From positions 616,063 to 680,062 of the forward strand of contig JAJVIF010000002.1 in assembly GCA_022072165.1 (NCBI GenBank): 64,000 bases of DNA, given 5' to 3'. This stretch comes from a bacterium (lineage in GTDB: Bacteria > JAJVIF01). A program made the position numbers and the translations under genes. Shown one piece after another: positions 40,660 to 49,410 of the stretch (position 1 is its first letter; each line of letters starts with the position of its first letter). The notes below the pieces were generated by a model. That model worked only from the letters and a program-made list of their open reading frames with translations, made no database searches and was not told the origin of the DNA.

Positions 40660-41571
40660 CTAATCCGACGAAGTCTGGCGCTTTGTCCGACGCCGTCCCG
40701 GCTCCCGGGGCGGCGTCGCTTTTGCTGACGCCTTGTGCGGGACTGCGCCCGACGCAATCTGGTCGCGGTAAAAGATGCACGACCGGGTCAGGGCGCAGGC
40801 GTGGCAGTCGGGACGCTGGGCGTGGCAGACCTCGCGTCCGAACTGGATGATCCGGACATGAAGGGCGTAGCGCTCCACCGGCTGCGTCAGCTCGTACATC
40901 CTGTGATGCGCCTTCTCGGCAGAGATCCGCTCCGGCAGCACCCCGACCCGTCGCAACACCCGATGAATGTGGGTATCCACCGGGAAGCCCTCGCGATGGA
41001 AAGCGAAGGCCAGCACGCAGGCGGCGGTTTTCTCCCCGACCCCCGGCAGCGCCGTGAGAAAGCGCCGGGCTTCGTCGAGGGGATAGTCCCCCAGAAAGCG
41101 CAAGTCGAGGGTATGCCGGGGCAGCAGGATCGTGTATTCCGTCGGATCAAATTCCGGTGTCACGAAGGCCCGTGGCGGCGGAATGTGGCCTGTGGCATCC
41201 GGCCAGCGGAACTCCGCCCGGACCTGCGTCTCCAGTTGCTGCAGCACCCGCTGGATCCGCTCCGACTTGATCTTCCCCAGCCCACCGACCGCAATGGCGG
41301 CCTCGATCTCCCGGACATCGGCGGTGAGAAGCTCCCGGAAGTCTCGAAAGGCGCGGCAGAGGTTGGCGAAGGCGGCCAGGGAGTTCCGGTCGCTGGTGGC
41401 CTGTGACAGGATGGTGAGAATGAGCTCATCCAGCGGGTCGCGTTTGGGCTTGAATTCGATGACGGGATAGCGGTCGAGGAGGGCAGCCTCCAGCTGCCCC
41501 AGGGCGCGTCGCGCCTGGGACGCAGACGGAACATAACCAGCGAAGGGAACAGAACGGGTCGCCACGCGCAA
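40660..41571 (-). CDS. nth: Endonuclease III-family DNA glycosylase/lyase
   Basis: A base-excision repair enzyme of about 303 residues. HhH-GPD core: LPGVGEKTAACVL with catalytic Lys181 and FPVDTHIHRV with Asp199. The [4Fe-4S] cluster motif is perfect, C-x6-C-x2-C-x5-C at 249, 256, 259 and 265. It is longer than E. coli Nth (211): there are about 20 extra residues at the N-terminus, an insert at about 122-158 (PDATGHIPPPRAFVTPEFDP) before the HhH, and a basic tail. The start is TTG at 41571 or GTG at 41565. The tail beyond residue 275 is encoded across the terminator hairpin of the convergent gene. Confidence 0.9.
   Translation of the reverse strand: MRVATRSVPFAGYVPSASQARRALGQLEAALLDRYPVIEFKPKRDPLDELILTILSQATSDRNSLAAFANLCRAFRDFRELLTADVREIEAAIAVGGLGKIKSERIQRVLQQLETQVRAEFRWPDATGHIPPPRAFVTPEFDPTEYTILLPRHTLDLRFLGDYPLDEARRFLTALPGVGEKTAACVLAFAFHREGFPVDTHIHRVLRRVGVLPERISAEKAHHRMYELTQPVERYALHVRIIQFGREVCHAQRPDCHACALTRSCIFYRDQIASGAVPHKASAKATPPREPGRRRTKRQTSSD
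40688..40724 (+). terminator. Intrinsic terminator inside the nth 3' end
   Basis: A 13-14-bp stem (GACGCCGTCCCGG with CCGGGGCGGCGTC, one G-T) with loop CTC, followed by GCTTTTGC on the plus strand. It ends the 37930 lipoprotein unit while lying within the coding region of the convergent nth gene. Confidence 0.8.
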
Positions 41572-41585
41572 AACCCTAGCAAATG

Positions 41586-41614
41586 ACGCGGCCCCTCTGA
41601 GGGAGGGGCCGCGT
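41586..41614 (-). terminator. Hairpin terminator between the small membrane gene and nth
   Basis: A perfect 12-bp stem (ACGCGGCCCCTC with GAGGGGCCGCGT), 5-base loop. On the minus strand it follows the 41649 gene and is trailed by CATTTGC, a weak U-tract. Confidence 0.75.
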
Positions 41615-41648
41615 TAGGTACTCTGCTGTTGGGGGACATGAGCGCCCG

Positions 41649-41939
41649 CTAGTAGAGGAAGTCCTCGTCGCTGGCATCATTCCGGTCGCCGAAGTCGCGA
41701 CTGTACTTGTCCTTCACGACTTCAAACCCGCCGCCTGGTTCATACGCAACTGTCTGGCGGAACGTGGAGAGTTCACTGGAGAGATTGCCGGTCATGGCAT
41801 CGACAATTTTGCCGCTGGAGCCCCAGATAATGGCGGTGATGACCGGCGAAAAGAACCACGACGGGTCGCCGGTCGCCGCCCAGATCGTGATCCCGATGGT
41901 GAGGACCACGAAGATCATGAAGTTCATGAAGCCGGCCAT
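41649..41939 (-). CDS. Small membrane protein, unknown
   Basis: A 96-residue protein with two hydrophobic segments near the N-terminus (FMNFMIFVVLTIGITIWAA and WFFSPVITAIIWGS) joined by a short GDPS turn, then a 45-residue soluble acidic tail ending DRNDASDEDFLY. A single transcription unit: Shine-Dalgarno AAGGAG before the ATG and a hairpin terminator after the stop. No family recognised. The hairpin topology with an acidic cytoplasmic tail could serve as an anchor or interaction peptide, but that is speculation. Confidence 0.78.
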   Translation of the reverse strand: MAGFMNFMIFVVLTIGITIWAATGDPSWFFSPVITAIIWGSSGKIVDAMTGNLSSELSTFRQTVAYEPGGGFEVVKDKYSRDFGDRNDASDEDFLY

Positions 41940-42173
41940 AACTACTCCTTAGTGCCTGCTTCAGAGCCCTACAGAAGCCCTGCGAGTGATCCGGAAAGTG
42001 GTGGGCCCCCGCGACACCCCCGCATGTGGGGCATCCTGCGCTTATTGTGCCCTGTCCCGACAGGTCCCGCAATGGGCAGCCCATCGGTGCAATCGGGGGG
42101 ACTAGCACAGAGAGCACCAAAACTGTGCGACCAGTCGGATTAGCGGGTATGCCCGCCGGATAGTGGGGGGTGC

Positions 42174-43952
42174 TTAATACTCGTCGTTTGCGACGGCGAT
42201 ACCGATCTGGCCTTCGCTGGTCAGGCTATAGGCCACCGCCAGGCGACCGTCCAGATCGGTCAGGGCGGTCAGCCCAGTCCAGCGATCAGTTTGTCCGCCG
42301 TCGATGGTGACGATTTCCCAGTCGGCGGTTGCCATGTTGTTCACGCCAATCTGGCGGCCCAGAAGGGTGGTGCCAGCCTTCCGGTCCTGGAAGACCACCG
42401 CCAGCCGTCCTAAGGAGCGCGCCAGACTGACCGGTCCGATGTTGTCAGCGGTCTGACCGGTGAGTTGCAACACTTGCCAGTCTTCAGCATGACCGCGCTC
42501 CCTCGGTTCGGGCACGGTCGGCCGCAAAAGAAGCATGTTTCGGGGGAACGGAGTCAGCGCACTGCGGGGGAAGGCCAGGAACGGAACGCCGCCATCATCG
42601 ATCAGGTCAAACCCCCGGGAGACTTGGGAGCCATCGGCCGAGGCGGACACGATGCGCCAGTCCTCAGGCCCCGCCGGGTCCAGACTGGAGGCCTGGAGCA
42701 GCGGCACGATTCCGCCTCCCACTTCGGTAGGGCGCTTGAACAAGGCCTGTACCGTATCCCCGATTTGCGCCACTTTTAAGGTTTCGATAATCCCGTTAAA
42801 GTCATCCGTGGCAATTGTCTCACTCCAGTCGGAGGCCGAGGTCGGAAGCTCAACCGTGGCGGTCTGACATATGATCGTCATCGCGATGAGAGGATCCAGA
42901 AGGACATTTCTGCAATGAAAAACGCGCAACCGCTCTCCGACTGTAATCATTGCATAAGGTACTCTGGCTTCGGATTCGGTCAGCTTGTACCGGATCCAAT
43001 CGTCGCTGCTGGTCGGCTCTTCAGTAGTGGCGATGGCCACCCAGAGATACGCAGCTCCACTCTCGGGTGCCGTCCCATAGAGCAGCGCCAGCCGCCCATT
43101 GATGGAGACGAGCGATTGAGAAGAGAGGATTCCGCCGACTGGAACCACGGGATACTGTTCCCAGTCACAGCAGCCGGAGGGGACCGTTGTCTTGGCCCGA
43201 GCCATCATTAATCCACCCGTTGGGGGGTTGTAAACCATGGCTAACCGCCCCCAATGGTTCACCATGCTGATTACAGGTGATCGACCCGGCGCACCCGATG
43301 ATGCCGGGCCGACGCGGGTCAGGCTGAAGGTCGGGGCGGTGGCGACCTCCACCTCGTACTCAAAGGGGACCGCCTGGATCGCCGCGCCGTTGGCAAAGAC
43401 GGTCAGGCTCCCGGTGTAGGTCCCCGGAGCCTGGATCGCAACTTCCGGGGTCGCGTCGGTGCTGCTGTTGGGCAGGGCACCGCCGCCGAAATCCCAGGCA
43501 TAGGCCGCGACATAGCCGGTGGTGTCGGCCGCGAAGGTCACCCGCTGCAGGGGGCGTCCGACCGGGCCGTCGGGGGTGATCCCCTGGATAGTCGGCAGGG
43601 GCTGGACCTCAAAGACAAACGGCGCCATCGTGCTTTCGGAGAGGGCGTCGGTGACCGTCAGGGTGCCGGTGTAGGTCCCGACCTCCCCCAGATCGACCGT
43701 GGGACTCTCGGCTGTACTGGTGGCGGGGTCGGTGCCGCCGCCAAAGGTCCAGGCGTAGGTGAAGGGCCCCGCACCGGTCACCTGGGCGGAAAAAGTCACC
43801 GGCTGGTCCGGGACCCCGAGAACTCCAGTGGGGGCGATGGATGTAATCACCGGCGGCATCGGGGTGCGTCCTTTCTGGCAGCCCCCGGTCAGGAGCGCCA
43901 GAAGCATTAGTGAGAGCAGAGTCAACCAGCTCAGCCAGGTAGTGGAGCGCAT
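42174..43952 (-). CDS. Lipoprotein with two PKD domains and a repeat-rich body
   Basis: A 592-residue lipoprotein (lipobox LLTGGC). Residues about 40-115 and 120-205 are PKD-type domains with the variant core YAWTFGGG / YAWDFGGG instead of the usual FGDG, each ending GTYTG(T/S)LTV. The following 370 residues contain repeats of the type xNGRLALLYG, LGRLAVVFQDRKA and LDGRLAVAYS about 50 residues apart, probably propeller blades. Function unknown; PKD domains commonly act in surface adhesion. The start at 43952 has Shine-Dalgarno GAAAGGA. A frame extending to 44240 would overlap the divergent marR-like gene and is rejected. Confidence 0.85.
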   Translation of the reverse strand: MRSTTWLSWLTLLSLMLLALLTGGCQKGRTPMPPVITSIAPTGVLGVPDQPVTFSAQVTGAGPFTYAWTFGGGTDPATSTAESPTVDLGEVGTYTGTLTVTDALSESTMAPFVFEVQPLPTIQGITPDGPVGRPLQRVTFAADTTGYVAAYAWDFGGGALPNSSTDATPEVAIQAPGTYTGSLTVFANGAAIQAVPFEYEVEVATAPTFSLTRVGPASSGAPGRSPVISMVNHWGRLAMVYNPPTGGLMMARAKTTVPSGCCDWEQYPVVPVGGILSSQSLVSINGRLALLYGTAPESGAAYLWVAIATTEEPTSSDDWIRYKLTESEARVPYAMITVGERLRVFHCRNVLLDPLIAMTIICQTATVELPTSASDWSETIATDDFNGIIETLKVAQIGDTVQALFKRPTEVGGGIVPLLQASSLDPAGPEDWRIVSASADGSQVSRGFDLIDDGGVPFLAFPRSALTPFPRNMLLLRPTVPEPRERGHAEDWQVLQLTGQTADNIGPVSLARSLGRLAVVFQDRKAGTTLLGRQIGVNNMATADWEIVTIDGGQTDRWTGLTALTDLDGRLAVAYSLTSEGQIGIAVANDEY

Positions 43953-43982
43953 GGGTTGGCGTCCTTTCGCTGCGTTCAGATG

Positions 43983-43988
43983 AGTATA
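43983..43988 (-). promoter_or_regulatory. -10 element of the PKD lipoprotein gene
   Basis: TATACT on the minus strand, about 30 bases before the ATG at 43952; upstream it is AT-rich, unusual for this window, but no -35 is clear. Confidence 0.45.
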
Positions 43989-44071
43989 AAGAGGGTACCG
44001 AAAAAAACTAAACAAATGTTTTTTCTGGGCGATTCCGGGGGGACTCTTGACGACAGGCGGGGGGGATGTAG

Positions 44072-44104
44072 GATTCGTTTCGTGGCAAACGATTCGCATG
44101 CGAA
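44072..44104. promoter_or_regulatory. Palindromes upstream of marR-like gene, probable operator
   Basis: TTCGCATGCGAA at 44093-44104 is a perfect 12-bp palindrome; just upstream TCGTTT-N6-AAACGA forms a second inverted repeat. Both lie in the divergent region between the PKD lipoprotein and the MarR-type gene, where a MarR dimer would bind to control its own efflux operon. If translation began at GTG 44082 these would be coding, so the start matters. Confidence 0.5.
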
Positions 44105-44129
44105 CAAACTCCGCTGCAGAGCCGACCTC

Positions 44130-44663
44130 ATGCAGCATCCCGGCTTCCTGCTGGCCAAAGGCTGGCAGCTGGCCTGGAACATCGTCTCCGACCATTACCA
44201 GGACATCGACCTCACCCCCCAGCAGATCGCGCTCCTGCATTGCCTCGGCTGCGCCGGGGAAATCTCGCAGCGGGACCTGGCGGAAGCCATGGTGATCGAT
44301 GCCGCCACCATGACCGGGCTGGTGACACGTCTGGAAAAGATGGCGCTGATCTGCAGGACCCGGGACGCCGCGGACCGTCGGCTGGTCAAGCTGACGCTCA
44401 CGGGGTCGGGGGAGGAGCTGCTCCAGATTTTCCAGGAGCGGGGACCGCTGGTGGAAGCCCGCTTCCAGGAGCGTCTGGGGGATACGGGGGTCGCGGAGCT
44501 TTGCCGCCTCCTGCGGGAGTTTCTGGGGTGGACGCTGGCGGAAGACGAGCCGTCGCCCCGGATGACCCTGCCCGACACCATCAGGCCGCCAGCCGCAGAG
44601 ACCGCGAGTCCTGCTGGCGAGGTCGTGCCATCAACAATAGTCACAGGGGGGCGCAAGGGGTGA
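44130..44663 (+). CDS. MarR-family transcriptional regulator
   Basis: A 177-residue DNA-binding regulator. The winged helix reads LTPQQIALLHCLGCAGEISQRDLAEAMVIDAATMTGLVTRLEKMALICRTRDAADRRLVKLTLT, including the DxRxxxxxLT wing typical of MarR. Flanking helices for dimerisation are present; the last 35 residues (after residue 140) are Pro/Thr-rich and not typical. Start: ATG at 44130 gives a normal-length MarR; GTG at 44082 is the alternative. It directly precedes the adaptor and RND pump genes, so it probably represses them and responds to a pump substrate. Confidence 0.88.
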   Translation: MQHPGFLLAKGWQLAWNIVSDHYQDIDLTPQQIALLHCLGCAGEISQRDLAEAMVIDAATMTGLVTRLEKMALICRTRDAADRRLVKLTLTGSGEELLQIFQERGPLVEARFQERLGDTGVAELCRLLREFLGWTLAEDEPSPRMTLPDTIRPPAAETASPAGEVVPSTIVTGGRKG

Positions 44664-44701
44664 GGCCATCAGCGCGGTTGGGGGAAGGTACTGACAGCAG
44701 A

Positions 44702-45985
44702 ATGCGGCTGGTCCTGCTGGTCGGGGTCGGCCTGCTGACGATCGGTCTGGCGGGCTGCGGCGGCCAGAGCGATGCCGCACCCGCCGAGAAAGGTCCAGCG
44801 GCGGCGGAGTCGCTGCAGGTCCGGACCGTCGCGGTGGCGCGACAGGACCTGGCGCAGCGGATTGCGGTCACCGGGAGTCTGCAGGGGCAGAGCGATGTGC
44901 TGCTGCCGGCGCAGGGGACCGGGGTCATCGCCGCACGGCTGGTGCCCGAGGGGACGATGGTGCAGGCGGGGGACCTGCTCCTGCGTCAGGACAGCGCGCT
45001 GCTGGGGCGTCAGCTCGCGGCGGCCCAGGCGGACCTGCGGTCGGCGGAGGCGCAGCTGGCGAAGGTCCGGAACGGCGCACGGTCGGAAGAGCGTCAGCTT
45101 TCCGCACAGGAAGTCGCGCGGGCTGAGGCGCAGTATGAAAAGGCGCGAGCCGATGCCGACCGGGCGCGGGGACTGTATGCGGAGGGCGTGATCTCACAGA
45201 GCGAGCTGGAGAGCTGGCTCACGGCGGAGCGGGTGGCGCAGGCAGCGCTCCAGGCGGCCCAGGCGAGCCGTCAGCTGGTGGATACGGGAGCCCGGGCGGA
45301 GGACCTCGCGCTGGCCCAGGCGCAGCGCGACAGCGCAGCCGCCAGGGTGGGGCTCTATCAGACCCAGGTGGCGCAGTGCCAGGTCACGGCCCCCATCGCT
45401 GGCTGGCTGGTGGAATACCTGATTGATGTCGGGGAGATGGCGCATCCGGGGACGCCGGTGGCGCGTCTGACTGCGCTGGGGGACCTGGAGCTGCGGCTGT
45501 CGCTCCCCGACTCCCAGATCCTGGGACTGCATCAGGGCCTGACGGTGCCGGTGCAGCTGGCCGCGACGCCGGATGCTCCGCCGGTCACCGGGACCATCAC
45601 GTATCTCGCCCCGGCGGCTGATGGCGCAACACGTCTGTTTGAACTCCGCCTGCGGATCCCGAATGCGGATCAGCGGCTGAAGGCGGGGCAGGTCGCGACC
45701 GCTTCGCTGCCGCTGGCCGAGTCGCCGAATGCGCTGGTGATCCCGGGCGCGGCGCTCCTGTCGCCGGGGTCCGACCCGCATGTGTATGTGGTCGCCCAGG
45801 GCGTGGCGAGTCGGCGGTCGGTGACTGTGGGGCTGATGACCGAGGGACTGGTGGAAATCCGCGCGGGGCTGCAGGCCGGTGAGCGGGTCATTGTGGAGGG
45901 TCAGCTGATGGTGCGCGATGGCGCGCCGGTGCGTGATGACACGTCCTCCTCCACGACGCCGGATGCGGCGTCGGTTGCCGAGTAA
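44702..45985 (+). CDS. RND efflux periplasmic adaptor (membrane fusion protein)
   Basis: A 427-residue lipoprotein adaptor (lipobox IGLAGC). Layout of the HlyD/AcrA type: biotinyl-lipoyl half QSDVLLPAQGTGVIAARLVPEGTMVQAGDLLLRQD, a long coiled coil (about residues 105-225, rich in Ala, Gln, Glu and Arg), the second lipoyl half TAPIAGWLVEYLIDVGEMAHPGTPVARLT, a beta-barrel and the membrane-proximal domain (VIPGAALLSPGSDPHVYVV). It links the RND pump to an outer-membrane channel, which is not encoded here. ATG 44702 is chosen; a frame open to 44240 would overlap the regulator. Confidence 0.92.
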   Translation: MRLVLLVGVGLLTIGLAGCGGQSDAAPAEKGPAAAESLQVRTVAVARQDLAQRIAVTGSLQGQSDVLLPAQGTGVIAARLVPEGTMVQAGDLLLRQDSALLGRQLAAAQADLRSAEAQLAKVRNGARSEERQLSAQEVARAEAQYEKARADADRARGLYAEGVISQSELESWLTAERVAQAALQAAQASRQLVDTGARAEDLALAQAQRDSAAARVGLYQTQVAQCQVTAPIAGWLVEYLIDVGEMAHPGTPVARLTALGDLELRLSLPDSQILGLHQGLTVPVQLAATPDAPPVTGTITYLAPAADGATRLFELRLRIPNADQRLKAGQVATASLPLAESPNALVIPGAALLSPGSDPHVYVVAQGVASRRSVTVGLMTEGLVEIRAGLQAGERVIVEGQLMVRDGAPVRDDTSSSTTPDAASVAE

Positions 45986-46015
45986 CACTCTCTTCGTCGG
46001 TGGGTCAACGCGCTC

Positions 46016-49000
46016 ATGTTCCTCTCGAACATTTCTGTCAACCGGCCGGTCTTCGCGGCCATGCTCATGCTGATGCTGGTGGTGCTCGGGCTCTTTTCCG
46101 CCCGGTCGGTGCCGGTGGATCAGTTCCCGAACGTGGAATGGGGGGTCGTGAGTGTTTCGACGGTCTACCCGGGAGCCTCGCCGGAAACGGTGGAGCGCCA
46201 GGTGAGCCGTCCGGTGGAGGAGGCCCTGAACGCGATTCAGGGGGTGCGGACACTGACCTCCACCTCGTCGCCTGGCTTCTCGCAGGTGATCACACAGTTC
46301 GAGCTGGAAGAGGATGCCGCGGCCCGGACCCAGGATGTCCGGGACAAGATTTCGCAACTGCGGGGGGCGCTCCCCCGGGACATCGAAGAGCCGGTGATCC
46401 AGTCCTTTGGGGAAGCAGATGAGCCGATTTTGTCGGTGGCGCTGTCGAGTACGAGCCTCGACTTCGTGCAGCTGACGGCGTTCGCGGAGGAAGTCCTGAA
46501 GCGCCGCCTGGAGTCGGCACCGGGGGTTGGGAATGTCCGGGTGCTGGGGGGCCAGGAGCGGGTGGTCCGGATCACCCTCGACCCGGCACGACTGGCGGCG
46601 TATGGCCTCGGGGCGGACCAGGTGGCGTTCGCGATCCGGTCGTCGAATCTCGAGATTGGTGCCGGGATCGCGGACAACAGCGCGCTGGAGCGGGACCTGA
46701 CGATCACGGGACGTCTGCGGACACCGGAGGACTTCGGCCAGATCATCGTGGGGCGTCCGGAGGGACAGCCGGTATTCCTGCAACAGGTCGCCACGATCGA
46801 GGAGGGGGGGAAGCGGCAGCGGAGTGCAGCGTTCCTCTCAGGGGTGCCGACGGTCTCGCTGGACATCCAGAAGGTCACCGGCGCAAACACGGTGGAGGTG
46901 GCAGAGGAGAGTCTGGCGCGCATCGAGAAACTGCGTCCGATGCTCCCGGCGGGGACCACGATTGAGGTGGTCCGGAACAATTCAGAAATCATCCGCGATT
47001 CACTGCACGAGCTGCAGGAAGCCCTGTTGCTGGCGGCGTTGCTGACCATTTTCGTGGTCTATCTCTTCCTCGGGTCCTGGCGCTCGACCATCATTACGGG
47101 TCTCACCCTCCCCATCGCGATTGTGTCGACGTTCATCATTTTCGATGTCCTGAACTTTACCTTCAATGTCATCTCCACCATGGGGCTGGTGATTTCCATC
47201 GGGCTGCTGATCGACGATGCCATTGTGGTGCGGGAAAACATCGTGCGTCACCTGGCGATGGGGAAGAGTCCGATGGCGGCAGCGAAGGATGGGACAGCAG
47301 AAATCGGCCTGGCGGTGCTGGCGGCGACCCTGACGCTGGTGTCGGTGTTCGTGCCGGTGGCGTTCATGGGGGGGATTGTCGGGAAGTACTTCTACGAGTT
47401 CGGCCTCGTGGTGGCATTTGCGGTCCTGGTGTCGCTGCTGGTGTCGTTCACCCTCGACCCGATGCTCTCGAGCATCTGGCATGACCCGGCGATTGAGCGG
47501 GAGGTCAAGCTGCTGCGTGGCGAACGGGTGGCGCGTCGTACGGGCTTTGGGGTGATCCTCGACTGGCTGCATCTGGCGGTGGATGCGCTCTCGCAGCGAT
47601 ACGAGAAGGCCATCGCGTGGTCCCTGCGCCATCCCTGGATCGTGGTGGGGATCGCGGTGCTGTCGCTGTTCGGCGCGTTCAGTCTGGTCCGCTTTGTGGG
47701 GGTGAGTTTTGTCCCGGAGATCGATGGCGGCGAGTTCATCGTGGATGTGGAAGCGCCGGAGTCCTCGAGTCTGGCGTACACGACCTCCAAGGTGATGGAG
47801 GTCGATGCCCTGCTGGCATCGATCCCCGAGGTGACCTATCGCTACGCCACCATCGGCGGGAGTTCAGTGGAGGGTCCATCGAAGGCGACGGTGTTCGTGA
47901 AGATGGTGCCGCTGTCCGAACGCAAGCGGGGTCATCGGGAAGTCATGACCGAGGTCCGGCCGCTGTTGTCGGAGGTCGCCGGAGTCCGGACCGGTGTCCG
48001 GGTCCTCAGCGGCGGCGGACCGGGCGCGGACATCCAGGTGTCGATTGTCGGACCCAACAGCACCGATCTGGAAGCGGCATCGCAGCAAATCCAGGAAGTC
48101 CTGGCGACTGTCCCTGGCGCGGTAGATATCAGGACAAGCTACAAGGTCGCGCGGCGTTCGCTGGACATTGATATCGATCGTCAGCGGGCGGCGTGGTACA
48201 GCCTGGACATCGCGCAGACCGGCGGGCTGCTCCGGACCTTTCTCGGCGAGGACGCCATCACGCAGTGGGAGGATCCGAACGGCGAGGCCCACGATGTCAT
48301 CCTGACGCTGCCGGAATCGTGGCGGCAGTCGCCGGCACAACTGGCGCAATTGCCGCTGACCGGCGATGTCAATGGCCGGACCATCCTGATTCCGCTGGCC
48401 CAGGTGGCGACTGTCCAGGAGAGTCTGGGCGCGAGCCGGATCGAGCATCGCAATCTGCAGCGGGTGATCGCGGTAAGCGCGAATGTGGAGGGTCGGGACA
48501 CCGGCGGGGCGAACCGGGAGTTCCAGCAAAAGATGGCGTCGTTGCGGCTGCCGGATTCGGTTTCGACCGAGGATTCCGGGGAGGGGCAGCAGATCGCGGA
48601 GACCGGGATGTATGCCATCCAGGCGCTGCTCCTGGCGATCATTTTCATCTACCTGATTCTGGCGAGCCAGTTCAACAGTGTGCTGCAACCCTTCGCGATC
48701 ATGGCGTCGTTGCCGCTGTCGCTGATCGGGCTGATTCTGGGGCTCCTGCTGTTTGGGTCGACCCTCAACATCATGTCGATGATCGGGCTGATCATGCTGA
48801 TGGGGCTGGTGACGAAGAACGCGATTCTGCTGGTGGAGTTCGCGAATCAGGCCCGGGCGCGGGGGGTCGACCGGATGCGAGCGCTGGAGCTGGCGGGTCG
48901 CACGCGGTTGCGTCCGATCCTGATGACGACCTTCTCGACGCTGGCGGGGATGGCGCCCCTGGCATTCGTCCTGGGCTCCGCCTCGGAGTTCCGCGCCCCG

Positions 49001-49198
49001 ATGGCGCAGGCCATCATGGGCGGGGTCGCGACTTCCACGCTCCTGACGCTGTTTGTGGTGCCGGTGGCCTACATCTTCTGGGACAACGCCGGGGCGTTTT
49101 TCCGGCGGCTCTTTAGGGTCCCTACGGCGGAGGACATTGCGGTGGAGGGGCAATACGGTGTCGGTCGCGGCACCCTGCTGGAGACGCCGGCGGAGTAG
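46016..49198 (+). CDS. RND-family efflux pump, inner-membrane permease
   Basis: A 1060-residue proton-driven exporter of the AcrB/HAE-1 superfamily. The duplicated layout of six-helix bundles and porter loops is complete. Proton-relay residues are visible: the Asp pair in ISIGLLIDDAIVVREN (TM4) and the Lys in MGLVTKNAILLVEFANQ (TM10). The start FLSNISVNRPVFAAMLMLMLVVLGLFSARSVPVDQFPNVEWG is typical of the MdtB/MexF-like side rather than heavy-metal CusA pumps. The substrate is unknown, probably organic compounds or lipids. It follows the adaptor by 30 bp; no TolC-type gene is in the window. Confidence 0.94.
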   Translation: MFLSNISVNRPVFAAMLMLMLVVLGLFSARSVPVDQFPNVEWGVVSVSTVYPGASPETVERQVSRPVEEALNAIQGVRTLTSTSSPGFSQVITQFELEEDAAARTQDVRDKISQLRGALPRDIEEPVIQSFGEADEPILSVALSSTSLDFVQLTAFAEEVLKRRLESAPGVGNVRVLGGQERVVRITLDPARLAAYGLGADQVAFAIRSSNLEIGAGIADNSALERDLTITGRLRTPEDFGQIIVGRPEGQPVFLQQVATIEEGGKRQRSAAFLSGVPTVSLDIQKVTGANTVEVAEESLARIEKLRPMLPAGTTIEVVRNNSEIIRDSLHELQEALLLAALLTIFVVYLFLGSWRSTIITGLTLPIAIVSTFIIFDVLNFTFNVISTMGLVISIGLLIDDAIVVRENIVRHLAMGKSPMAAAKDGTAEIGLAVLAATLTLVSVFVPVAFMGGIVGKYFYEFGLVVAFAVLVSLLVSFTLDPMLSSIWHDPAIEREVKLLRGERVARRTGFGVILDWLHLAVDALSQRYEKAIAWSLRHPWIVVGIAVLSLFGAFSLVRFVGVSFVPEIDGGEFIVDVEAPESSSLAYTTSKVMEVDALLASIPEVTYRYATIGGSSVEGPSKATVFVKMVPLSERKRGHREVMTEVRPLLSEVAGVRTGVRVLSGGGPGADIQVSIVGPNSTDLEAASQQIQEVLATVPGAVDIRTSYKVARRSLDIDIDRQRAAWYSLDIAQTGGLLRTFLGEDAITQWEDPNGEAHDVILTLPESWRQSPAQLAQLPLTGDVNGRTILIPLAQVATVQESLGASRIEHRNLQRVIAVSANVEGRDTGGANREFQQKMASLRLPDSVSTEDSGEGQQIAETGMYAIQALLLAIIFIYLILASQFNSVLQPFAIMASLPLSLIGLILGLLLFGSTLNIMSMIGLIMLMGLVTKNAILLVEFANQARARGVDRMRALELAGRTRLRPILMTTFSTLAGMAPLAFVLGSASEFRAPMAQAIMGGVATSTLLTLFVVPVAYIFWDNAGAFFRRLFRVPTAEDIAVEGQYGVGRGTLLETPAE

Positions 49199-49312
49199 TC
49201 GGTCCGGGATGTCTGCTTAAGGCTGGAACTTCCCTGCGGGGCAGGGCGTCTAAGAGACCAACGCGCTGCCGGAATCTCGGGTGCGCGTCGTCGCAGTATT
49301 CCACCCGCCCCG

Positions 49313-49318
49313 TACAAT
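49313..49318 (+). promoter_or_regulatory. -10 element upstream of the 1275-residue kinase-like gene
   Basis: TACAAT (5 of 6) at 49313-49318 predicts a leader of about 85 bases before the ATG at 49411, which has Shine-Dalgarno GAGGAG. No clear -35. Confidence 0.4.
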
Positions 49319-49410
49319 GCACCCGGGGATTCGCCCATTGTCGGCGTGTCTGTCAGCGGTTCCCGGCAGACCCCGACCCATCCTCAGTCTGGCTTCAGAG
49401 GAGCAACACC

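Noticed and set aside
44240-44701. Upstream in-frame extension of the RND adaptor
   Set aside because: It would overlap the MarR-type gene and hide the signal peptide that begins at 44702.
45194-46783. Open frame of 529 codons antisense to the RND adaptor and pump genes
   Set aside because: Extreme Arg/His content and no hydrophobic pattern; both opposite genes are certain.
49233-49247. Hairpin CCCTGC/GCAGGG after the RND pump gene
   Set aside because: Stem of six base pairs with no T-run; too weak to call a terminator.
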